Below are positions 36,301-48,300 of a DNA stretch of 64,000 nt, piece after piece. A program made the translations under genes and the position numbers. Each line of letters opens with the position of its first letter. Position 1 is the stretch's first letter. Source of the stretch: Synanceia verrucosa (taxonomy: Eukaryota > Chordata > Actinopteri > Perciformes > Synanceiidae); contig CM056553.1 of NCBI GenBank assembly GCA_029721515.1, forward strand, positions 3,175,001 to 3,239,000. Reading direction: 5' to 3'. The notes under the pieces were generated by a model. That model did not search any database, had not been told where the DNA came from, and saw only the letters and a list, made by a program, of their open reading frames with translations.

Positions 36301-39300
36301 TTTGAGGTGAAAAACATTTTAAGGCTTTTTAATTCTTTGAGTGCCAAGGAGGTATATTTACATCCTTTAAAATCCAACGCTTGAGTGCCATAAATGTGTG
36401 TATAGGTCTTTCCTTTTTTTCTGAGCTATTCTGTATTAAGTACAAAATATTCTGTGGGTCTTGAAATATGACTCAAAATGGCCAAAAACAAGGCACTTTC
36501 TGTTTTATAAAAGGGCTGGAACTCAAAGAGTTAAGGAACCATGGGAAACCTGGTCTGTTGAATGTGGTTAATGAAAGACGATAAAGATGAGTTTTGTCAC
36601 AATAGCAGCTGTTTGTCAATTTTTCATGCATTCGTCGTTTAATTTGAATGCTTTGTAATGAAACCTCTACCTCAGCTGTACTTTCAGTCTAATCTGAAAC
36701 TAACTAGTGACGGCGAGAGAGATGCCAAGCATGTAACAGATACTTAGAAACTGGCCAGGGAGTTAATGATTACCTCTAATCTTTCATGAAAACACGCTGA
36801 AGGATTATAAAAGTGTAATGATCGCTGGCACTGGTGCTGACTGTACCACTGAACCAGGATTGTCTGTTTGTGTTTCTCTTATTGGCTTCTTTCATGCAGC
36901 GCTGCCATTGGCTCGTGCTCTTGTTTTCCCCCCTGAGGTGACACGGTAGGTGGTTTTGGCAGCCGGTGGTTGCAGGAGTCAGAATGCATTACCGCCACTG
37001 ATCTCCTGCCCCCACGAATAAATAGACAGAAGAGAAGAAGAGGAGCTTGTCACGCTCGCTCTGTCTCTACTGAGACAGGAAAAACTAACATTGGGAAATC
37101 ATGAATAAACGCAGAGCTGCTGCTCTATAAGCAAAGAGCAGCATTGTTGTACATCTTCTGTCCAGCGGCGTAAAAGCCTCAGTGGTGATCTGGAGGTTTC
37201 ATTACATTACAGTCCATTAGCGACGTCTTCATGGAGCCGAGGAGTCCTGCTGCTACAGTTGATGCAATATGAAGAAAAAACATCATGCGTGCCTTTTGTG
37301 CATCACGCAGAGAAACCGTGGCGCCATCAAACCGCTCATTACTGAGGCCTGAATGCTCGCAGAGGTCTGGGGCAACATGTCTGCTGCTATTGTTCTTCTA
37401 AAGCTTCAGTGTGTTAAAGAAAAGTCTCTGTGTGGCTGTTGAGCTCTTCAGGGCTTGATTAATAATTTAGAGCAAAGCTGTGATCTCTGCTTTCTCCTTT
37501 TTATTACAAGGATCTTTTTTCACCACGTGGAGATCTGAAGGTGACCCCTCGCTAACTGTGACTCCATTGTTATCCTTGTTTTGTTGTTTTTTGGTTGTTT
37601 GTCGCTGCCTCGCTCCCAAGGTCGACCAGAAGGCAGCAGGAAGTGTCTGGAGGTCGGCCTGCAGCTTCTTACAGAGGCGTCTACATATTCAGTGACATCA
37701 TGATGGCATTTTTATCCTGTCTACAGGACTGTGAGAACACTATTTTTACCACATTAACAGTGATATCTAGAGATGTCCTGATCTTTTTCACTTCCAATAC
37801 GATACCGATATTTCAGCCTTGATTACTGACCGATACAGATATCAATCCGATACGATACAAGCACAAATCATACATACTTTTATTTCTGATTCTGTAGTAT
37901 GGAATATTAGAAAAGGCTTGATCAAGTGATATTACTCAACCAGAGAGTCAGCAACAGTAGGTCTGAGAAAAACCAATGGGTTACATCAATTTTAACCTTA
38001 AACAGAAGAATATTCTACAAGTAAATAAAAAATAAATTAGAAGACCCTGAAAATTAACCTCAATAAATCCAATAAAAACAAAAAACTATATATTTTTAAA
38101 GTGCAAAATAACCACTGGTTTAACTCAACTTCAGCATATTTTACAGTTGAATAGAACAAAGTCTGGAATGGATATTTCAGAGATTTTAGATGCAGATCCC
38201 ATACTCATTTTTTACTGATATCGGAAAATCAAAACAAAATCGGATTGGGACATCCCTATTGATATCGTCTGTTTCGATATACAGTATATTGCCCTTCTTT
38301 AGTGTGTTTTTATGTTATACCTCCAGCACACGGCTCTTTCTCTTCCTGTCTGTTCTTCTTCCTCCTCACTCCCACATCCATCCCACCTCCTCGTCCTGCA
38401 GAGCCTCTCTCAGTCCTGCATACCCCTCTTTTCCATCAGTCGTCTTGTATTCCTCAGCTCCCTCCTCCTCCTCTTGGTGACATTTGACATGACTGCATTC
38501 AGCTCAGCGTATTAGTTATTCTGAATGCATTCTGCAGCGCTGCTGATGATCCAAAGGGCAGCGTCTCGACCCTCTTCAGGGCATCTCGGCAGCATAAAGC
38601 TGCTTGTTTTTCAGATCTGCCTGTTGGGTTTTTGTCCTCTCAGAGACGACTAAAATGATGTAAAAGCAGTTTTCTGCAGCCGCCTGTGTTGCAGGGAAGA
38701 CGCTTTGTGTTTCTGTCCAGCACAACAATAACTCCTCTCTCTCTCTCTCTCTACATTATTAATGTCATTTTACGGCTTGGGAACGAGCCAGAATACAAAT
38801 GAAATCAAGAAAAGCCCATTTCCATTTTAAATGTGTTCAGAGGAAGGTGGCGGTGTGGCGCTGTCACTAAATGGATCTATACAAATCAAACACAGCAACA
38901 CCAAAAGACAAAGGACTCCAGTAATTGTAAAACAGCCCAGTAACTGACTTTAATAAAGGCATTAATTAATGCTCAGGCTTTTAAGGAAACTGTACCCTCA
39001 ATTATCACCAACAGTTTTTTTTTTTGTTCCTGACGGACTGCTTTGTAACCCACAATTATGTTATCCAATACTGCTTCTAATCTCTGCCCAAACACAAACC
39101 AGTGTTGCTGCCTCCCAAATTCTGCTTTTATTTTGAAATTAATTTATCATGAAAAGGCGGGTTTACCTAAATTACTTCAGAGAAAAAAAAACATTCTCGC
39201 TTAGGTTCTGGCACCTTTTCAAAAATCAAATTTAATATTTTTTAAGACCTCAAGAAATATAATTTAAGACCCAAAAATGTTGTAACAATTTCTTTGGTAG

Positions 39301-42300
39301 AAAAGAGTCAATTTATTGTCGGGCCGGACCAATATGGAGTTATTGAGGCCGATGCCGACATCAGCAGGTAAAAAAATCTGACAACCAAATAATCTCCGAT
39401 AATAATTTTTTATGATTTTTTTTCAGCCCTTTAACACTTGCAAAAACAATATATATTCAAACACAAAGAACAAAGAAGTGAACTTTGTGAATAAAATAAC
39501 GTGCAAAATTGCACGTTAAATGCACCATCTGAAAATTTAAGACCTTAAGTATCCAGATTTTAATTTCAGACATTTTAAGAATATTTAAGGAATCCATGGA
39601 AACCCTGTCACTTATGCAGATAGTTTTGTTTTTCTATTTATTTACTGTATTGGTGATACTCAGACCGCTGCGCCAACAATGTCTAAAAATGTCTTAAAGG
39701 CACAACGAGTGTTAATTTTTCAGTCAAAGTTTGTAAACTCAAAGTTGGCTCCTCCTTTCCTGGTTCCAAACCGGAACCAACATGGCCGCTCACTGGAAAC
39801 TTTTCCTGCATATATTATGAACATAGTTCAGCAGAAATGTCCAATTTGAGGTCAGAAATAAGCTGAAAGATTGACTGCAGATCTTCTTGATGCAGTGAGA
39901 TGGATCTAGGCGATGGGTCTTATGGACACGTACCATTAAGGTGCTCACCAAAAACCAGATTCACTCTTGTTCTGGAAGCATTTTCATGCATATTTATGAG
40001 TTGGCAGCTGGACACTAAAATCCAGGCACTGTCACATCTGCTCTGTCAGAGGAGGCAGATGATTTTAATGAAGCACTAATGCTGGTTTGAAGCTCAGGGA
40101 AACCTTTGGTCTGATTTTCTAAACTGTTGACAGAGACTGCGGAATAATTACGCAACATAAGACTGAAACTGTTTAAAATCTGGGCAAACAAAATGAAAAC
40201 TATGTTCATGGTCACCTGGGTTTAGTAATTTTAAGAGTCCCTGGAGTGGGAAAATGTGATGCGGTAAAAGATGACTCACCTGCTCGTCGCTACGGTGATA
40301 GTCGTTGTCTTCTTCTGGTTTCTCCTCTCCTGCCTCCTTATTGGCCGTCTCCTCTGATTTTGCGTCACCTGTGCAAAAAAAAAAAGAACAAAAAAAAAAA
40401 AAAAAAAACAGAAATTAAAATGGGTAGTTGCTCGGTAACAGAGCCAAACATGGTAAAAGAAGTTTTTAGTGTGCAGCTCATAAATGGTGCTGCTAACGAC
40501 AACAGTTGTTGGATGCATGTTTGTCTCTCTGCAGCGTTTAACCAGCCTGAGCCTGTTGGAGCGTGAAACTCCTCCTGCACAGCTCCATTTATGAGGTAAT
40601 TACATGTCCGAGGGTGTCAACACATCCTTTATACCACGGAGCAACTTGTGAGCAGAAAGAAAGCTGGTCCTTCTCCATACTGATTAACCCACATGAGCGC
40701 TGGCATCAGCTCGGCCTTAATTGAGTCGGTCTGGTTTTTGCATTTTGAAGAAAACGGAGGCAGATGTGGGAGGACGTTAGAGAGCAGCATTCTGTGGTGA
40801 ACATGCGTTTCTAAGACGCTGCTGAGGGTAATGTGTTCAGAGCGGTGTGAGAAAGGTGAGGTGATGTTTAATAAAACATCACACGGCATCGGTCTAAAGC
40901 TGGAAGAAACCTGGATGATCCCAAACACCTCCAGGCGGCTATATCAAATGAATTAATGTGAAAAGAAAACATGGTTTTATTAACGTGCTTTGGAATCTGA
41001 ACGCACCTTTAATTATTCCCTCCAGAGAGAAACGCAGCAAGTGTTGATGGAGAGATTGTCCGATCTTTCATACATTCATATCTCCACAAATTACACACAT
41101 TTGTATTCTTTTATGCCTTTATCGTGCAGTGTTTTGTGCTGAACGACGCAAATCAGTTTATTAAATGCCTTCTTAGATGGTTTTTTTTTGAATGAATGAA
41201 TGAAATTTGTTCCAAAAACATGACAAGAGTCACCACATTCATTCAAAAACAATTAAAAACCTACGCCTTTAAACAAGTATCCTTAACCTCCATTAACATT
41301 TCATCCATTGTTTTCTGTCTTAAGTGTTTTTCTTTGAAAAGTGTCTTTGAGCTTTTATCAAAAGTTCTGTATAAAAACAATGCATTGTTATTATCATTAT
41401 TATTATTAACTCTTTGAGTGCCAAAGACATATTTAATGTTTTTCCAGCAGCGGGTTGCAATCGCGGTCTCCTGCAGCCTGTGAGTAATGTTGAGGCTTCT
41501 GTGATTTGTAGTCAGAGCATAAAGAGATGGTATACACCACAGAGATCAAAACAGGAAGTGGAGATGATCGAGATTAGAGAGTAAAACAGAATGTGGACAA
41601 AAAGTGGTGTTTTTGGTGAAAGTGTCCTCTACTCTACCTCTGATAAAACACGAATGGAACAAGGTAAAAACAAACATTTTTTTCATGATGAAATAGAGAG
41701 TCTCTTCTTTCATTTGAGTTATTCAGTGTTTTCAGAGTCATAGTACAAAATATTCTGTGGGTCTTTAAATATGACTCAAAATGGACAAAAACGCTGGAAT
41801 AAGGCACTTTATGTTTTATAAAACAGCTGACACTCAGTGAGTTAAACAAGCAGTTGCTTTTTTTCCACAGCATCACCCTCTCTGGTTTTGAGATATGTGT
41901 GTGTGTGTGTGGATTTTCTTGTTGCCTGTAACACCGCAGCAGTATTGGATTTTTAGATATGAAACTTAGTTATCAAAGTCAAAATTGCAGAGCTGAGACA
42001 AAACCGCTGCACAAAAAGCCATTGCTTTTGTGTAACCTTTAAAAACACAGAGTGTATTCTTGTTGGATTCAGTGGATGTAATAACACGCTGGGCAGTTTA
42101 TTCCAGCTCAGGCTGCAGAGGGGATTGCCTTCAGCCCTCTGTGACCATTTTCCGTTCGGGCTAACTGTCACCAATTCCACTGAGTGCTGGCGGCTCGCTC
42201 TGATGGTTCTGCTCTGCTCGTCTCCAGGGTCGGCCTGGCTGATTGCTTATCAAGAGGGGCTCGCTCTCATTGTTGTAACTCACCTTCAAACAACCCTGGA

Positions 42301-45300
42301 GTAGCTCTGAGGCTCTAAACACAGACCCTGTTTGTGTTGGAGGTAATGGGATGACTGTTCGACTCTGGGGATTTTTAAAAACTGAGCAGTCCGTCTCTGA
42401 CAGGAGTTGCTTTTTGTCTCACGCACTTGTTTGGGGTCTCTGACACACAAAAATCTGTGTACAATAGGGAACGAGATGGAGTCAACCAGCCGTGTGTGTG
42501 GGAGTTTATATTGTCAGGAAAGAGAGAAGTGCACTCAGCAGACTGATGTCCCTCCATCTTCTTACGTTAAGTGCTCAGGAAAGCAGGCAATTTAGAGAAA
42601 TGAGTCTGTGTGTTGGTGGAAGCCAAGTGTTAGTTTTGTTAGTGTCAAGTAGAGCTGGGAGGAAAAGCAAAGTGAATAGAGTTTAACATTCATCGTCACT
42701 GGTTCACTGTGTCTTCCTTTGTCTCTTTGACTCCTGTTATTGGAGTACAGGAGACACCAAACCTGAAATGAGCCTGAAAAGTTGGGAGGTGGAAGACAAA
42801 CACGGTTCTTGCACATTTTAAAAGTAAAATTTAATACTTTTTAAGACCTTGACAAATAGAATTTAAGACCCAAAAATGTCATAACAATTTCTTTAGTAAA
42901 AAATAGTCAACTTATTGTAGGGCCCCACCAGTGTGATTTTTTTAAGGCTGATGCTGATATCAATATTTAGCAGGAAAAAAATAATCTCAGATCATGATTT
43001 TTATAATTTTTCAGCCCATTAACACTTGCAACAACATTTAAATTCAAGGCATAACACTAAACTTCTGTCTTCAACCTAAATTTCACAACTTTCAAGAACA
43101 AAGAAGTGAACTTTGTAAACAAAATAATGTGAAAAATCACAGTAAATCTCTGAATACTGTGTTTTCCTATAGGGATTAAACGCACCATCTGATAATTTAA
43201 TACCTATTGCAAATTCACCGTAAATTTAAGACAATTTTAGACCTTTATTACCAGCATTTTATGTCAAAAGGCTGGAAGAGAAGACATCCAGATATACACA
43301 ACTCTCCATTGATCCAGGACAGGAAATTCACAGATTTTCTTCTGTGTTAAGAGTCAAAACGTATTGTTTCATGCAATCCTGTGTTTCTATTTCTGTTGCC
43401 CTCTGTGCAAAATGATCCTTAAAGTGTGTTTGCGTTTGAACATGTTAGTGTGCTGTAGCTAAACCTGACTTCAAGCCTCCAAACACAGGAAGCTGGAGAG
43501 CAGTTCCACCTCCATTTCAGCCTTAATTACCAAAATCAGAGAGGGGGATTAAGCGAGCGATTAGGCCTGCCGGCATGACAGCCCTCTGGGCACACATTTC
43601 CACCAGCCTGGGTACTGAGCTGGTACAGAAAAGCCGCCGTGCACAACAGACGGGACAGGGACTCGCTCTGATTGGCTAAACTTAACGGCTTCGGCTGTTA
43701 CTTGTGGTTACTCATGATGATTTGAGGGCTTAACTTTATTTAGTACAGTGAGAAGAATGAGGCGCTAACACCGCCCAGGAAACTAATATTAGCAGTTTGG
43801 GGATCGCACATTCAGTGTTTAGTCCAAAATGTAAAAATAAGATTTTTCTGCGAGCACGGTTTAGCCCACTTTAATCATGTCGAGCTGAGTCAGATACCAG
43901 CTTTTTTTTTTTTTTATCTCACAGTGTCTTTGTGTAGAAAACCACAAAACAGAGCAAGTATCTCAACCCAGAGGTGGGACAAGTTTTAGTTTTTACAAAA
44001 AGTCCCAAGCCCTAATCTTTGAGTTTTGAGGCCTGAGTGAGTTATGATGCCAAATGTATACCATTTAAAAAGCAGAGGAATGAATGTATTAAATTAAATT
44101 TAAAAAAAAAAAATAACAAGAATACTTAACGATTAAAAAAAATCTGGGGCGTTGTCTTGTTGGAAATGAACTGTGTTGACGTTATGAGGAGCAAATTAGG
44201 GGAAATAAATAGATTCTTCCTTTTTTTTGGGCTTGGAGGGAAGTTTTCAAGTATTAAAGTCCAAGAGAAATCATTGGTTTTGAAGTGGTGATCCAAGAAT
44301 AAACCACAATTTAACTCTTTGAGTGCCATCGACGTATATATACGTCAAAGTGTTTTTTTTCTGCACATGAGAGCGCTGTCACACAGTTTGTGAGTAATGT
44401 TGGGGCTTCTGGGAGATGTAGTCGGAGCATAAAGAGACGGTACACACCACAGAGATCAAAACAGGAAGTGGAGACGATCGAGATTAGAGAGCAAAACAAA
44501 GAGAATCTGGACAAAAAGTGGTGATTTTGGTGAAAGTGTCCTCTACTCTTTTTCATGATGAAAAAAAGAGTCTGCACAGAATTAAATATGAAACTTAGAC
44601 AAATAATGTGTGTTAATTTGAGCTCATTTTAGGTCCACCTGAGTGCTTTCTTTTACTCCTGCTGCTGTTTGGAGGATATTCAAGGTATGCCTCATGTCAC
44701 ATCATAATCACCAGACTGACAGAGTTTATAAAAACAGCTGAAGGAGAATATCTGAGGAGGACTGTACCATTGCGTTGATCTAGATGAGTCTTCATGTTGC
44801 AAAGCTCTCCTTTAATATCTCCAGGCACCTCCATTCCCAACTTCTGATAGAAATCCCGTTGCTTCTTTATCTCCGCTGTTTAACCGAAAAAAAATCAAAA
44901 CAGGCTTCATTAGGATTCTAAGTCCAGTGATATCAGTGAGAATATCTTCTTAAAATGTATTTCTTTCTTAGGAGGAGAGTGAAACCAAACACCAGCAGGT
45001 CACTTTTAAGGTTATCAGTTGCACGTCTTGTTGGCTGCGTCATGAAAAGAGACACTTACCCTCTTGAAGTCCCGGTACCAACTTGTAGACAATGTCTTGC
45101 ATTGTTCTGTCATGGCTGAAAAGAACAAGACGCTGGTTAGTTACCTTATTAGTTTGTGAGAACTGACTTTAAACTTCTATGTCCCTGTGGATTTAAAATA
45201 GTTTTCCTGAGTGTACACCAGTGGTTCTCATTCTTGGAATCCCTGCAATGATTAACAGGGAAAGAAAACAGAAATAAAAACACATTTCAGACACAAAATA

Positions 45301-48300
45301 TCAAAAGAAAATATGTATATATATATATATATATATCTATATCTTTTCAGACAGTTAGCGGTTGGTTTTAATAAGCCAGAATGTCTGAAAACAGTGATGT
45401 GCAGTACAGTAGTGTTGAACGGTGCCTTCCTGTGTTTTAACAGCAAGGAGGAAAAACTCAAAGACAGCGAAACACTGACCCCTGCTGGACACCGCTGGTA
45501 GCACAGACTCACGGGTTGTTTTTATTTAGGTTTTAACACCGTTACTGAGCTCTGATGAGTGCAAATATGACACTGACATGCTCCGTTAAAACCAAAAGAG
45601 ACATTTAAAATCTGGGATTTTTCCTGATTTGTGATTTAGATGATAGCGAAGGAAGTCACTGTCTGTGGATATATAGGCATCGTTTGCTCCTGTTAATCCA
45701 CACACTCATGCAATAATCCATAACATGTGCAATATATAAATAGCCTTGTGCAATATCAATACTCATACTTATGTGTTTAGATAATGCTGCAACTCTCTCA
45801 TAATATACATAGTGTAATGTGCAACTGTTTTTCATTATACAATTCCCAGTATTATCTTTATTACATCACTCAATTTGCTGATTGTATATAAGATGCCTTA
45901 GCTTTATTTCCACTTGGTTGTTTTTCTACTGATGTTCTTATTTCATATTTATGACAGGCTTTCCTTGTAATGTTGCACTATCCACTTTACGACAGTAACG
46001 ATGTAAATGTCTCTGGGACAAATAAGGGATTATCTCATGTGCTGTTATCTCTGTTGTCTTTCTTACAAAACTGAAGAGCAGATTTTAGTCTCAGTGAGAC
46101 GTCCAGCGCGTTAAATAAAGGTGTGGTGACTCCTCCCTCCCACTAGATGTCCCTGCGTGGCTCTTCTTTATCTGATGGCCATCAGCTTCAAGAAACACAC
46201 CTGAGTCTGAGTGATCACACTACACATTACGCGTGCTCTGCTCTGTTGTTTTTGTTCACTAATATCCTTTTTAAAGTACTTTGTCGCAGCTGTGATGAAA
46301 AGAATCACAGTGAAGATACAACAGGCTCATTTAAAAAGCATTTCAAGCTCAGAAAAGCAAGAGAGAGAACAATAAGTCCATTTAAAGATTATAAAACAAT
46401 GAAATTACTTTTTTTTTTCTATGTATTCATGCAGCAGTGATGCATCGCTGCAGCAAAAACCCCACTAGCCAGAACATAAAGAGCATTGTCCTGTTCCCTT
46501 TTAAGGTTGTGATAATATCTTAAAATTACCAGTCATTTCATTTATTAAATTAAAAAGAAAATATTACCAAACACCGTCCTTTAACTACAGAACACCCTGG
46601 CTCTTGTTTGCTGATTTTTTTTTTTAGCAGATTTTTGTTGGTTTTATTCTCTCATGTCTGTGAAATAATAAAAGGGATTAAAACCATCGAGGAAAACCAC
46701 TCTGACAGAACAAGAGGCTGGAGCTAATTCCCTGTGAGGAGACGTCTCAGCGTGAGTCTGAGTTCAATCTCAAACATCAACTTTGATCAGTCGTCTTGAT
46801 GAGCAGATGGTTTTTATCTGTCATCTGATGGGAGTTCTGCCTTCAAACAACTTGTGATGTTTCTCATCAACTCCAATTTCCTGCAAACAGTGAAGCAAAA
46901 AAAAAAAAACAACAACAACAAACAGCTGTGCGGAGAGTTAATGTGTTTGAAATGGAGCATTTCCTGCTAAACAATGAGTGTGGAGACAGTTTTGATGGTA
47001 ATGAGTGAACTGGTGGTTCACATTAAGTGTGAGCGTCACATTAATCAGACATTAATGCATGAGCGCTCAGAGGGGCACAAACAACAACAACAACAACAAC
47101 AAGCCTCAGAGACGAGCATTTAAGATAAGATAAGATAAGATAAACCTTTATTTGTCTCGCAATGGAGAAATTTTCAGTTTACAGCAGCAAGACAGAACAG
47201 ACTGCAAAGAAAATCAACACACACACAATATAAATATTAAGAAAAAATTATAAAAAAGTAAGAAATTTAAGAAATTTAAATTTAGTCTGGAGGAGTAAAC
47301 GTCCTCAATCTTACATCTCCATTTCAACCTGAAGAGAAAACTGTGATTCGTTAATTCAGTCTTTAAAAACATTAAAGGGAAACTCCACTGATTTTACACT
47401 TCAAAGTGTGTTTAAAGGTGTCAGCGAGTCCAGCATGTGAAATCTGATGAACTCACTCGAGTCAGATGAAGATCAAAAGTTTGAAAATGAAAAGTAAAAA
47501 TCTGTGGCTCCTCATCTGGTTAATTAATGTTTGTTTAATATGGAAAAAGCTGCACATTGTCGGAGGGTTGGTAGCATCATTAATGAGGAAAATACTGATG
47601 AGATTCTAGATTTTCGGTGCAACACGTCAGAGCGTCCACGCTGCTCTCCTTAAGGTGCAAATGAATTCAGATAACATCAGATCCCCCTGTGTGTGCAGTA
47701 TTAATTCATTAATCGGACCTTATTATGATGATGTATTCATACATATAAACGCACACAGAGATGCAGAGTGGTGGTCACTCTGCAGGCGTGTTTCCTCCTG
47801 CAGAAGAGCACATATAAAATGTTTCATGGGTGGTTGTTTATGATGCACGGCTGATAGTCCCAGAGGCAGCGAGCAGCTCCGTGCACACTGATGGACGAAA
47901 TGCCAGTGTGTGTGCACGTGCATGTTCATGTATGTATGTGCATGTGCGGACTTTATGTTTGAGTGCAGAAATCTGGAGAGAAAAGGATGCAACTGGAAGA
48001 CAGCAGCTCACCTGCATACGTGTGTGTGTGTGTGTGTGTGTGTGTTGCTCTTCACTCACCCGATGTACTGCAGTGGATGGCTCTGATGAATAACAATCCT
48101 ACACGTGGGGCACGTGTTGTTTTCCTCCAGATACTTCACAAGGCAGCTTCTGCAGACTGGACACACACACACACAGTTATTATACACATAATAGATGGAT
48201 ATAAATAAGCCAACATTAATATTATCTATTAGCACGTTTTTTTTTTTAATCATTTTTAGTAAAATTTGTATTCAGCGTTTTTTTCCATGGTGAGCAGACT

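Larger units (their letters stand above)
40369..44767 (-). other. pcgf3 intron 4
   Basis: This intron lies between coding exons 4 and 5. It carries family A copy 8, family B copy 4 and part of family A copy 9. Blocks at about 42090-42300 and 43490-43620 are of balanced composition with AATTA cores and could be conserved non-coding sequence. Confidence 0.6.

Noticed and set aside
47838..48093. Overlapping frames on both strands around the GT microsatellite
   Set aside because: They are translations of the dinucleotide repeat (Cys-Val or His-Thr runs) and shadow the pcgf3 RING exon.
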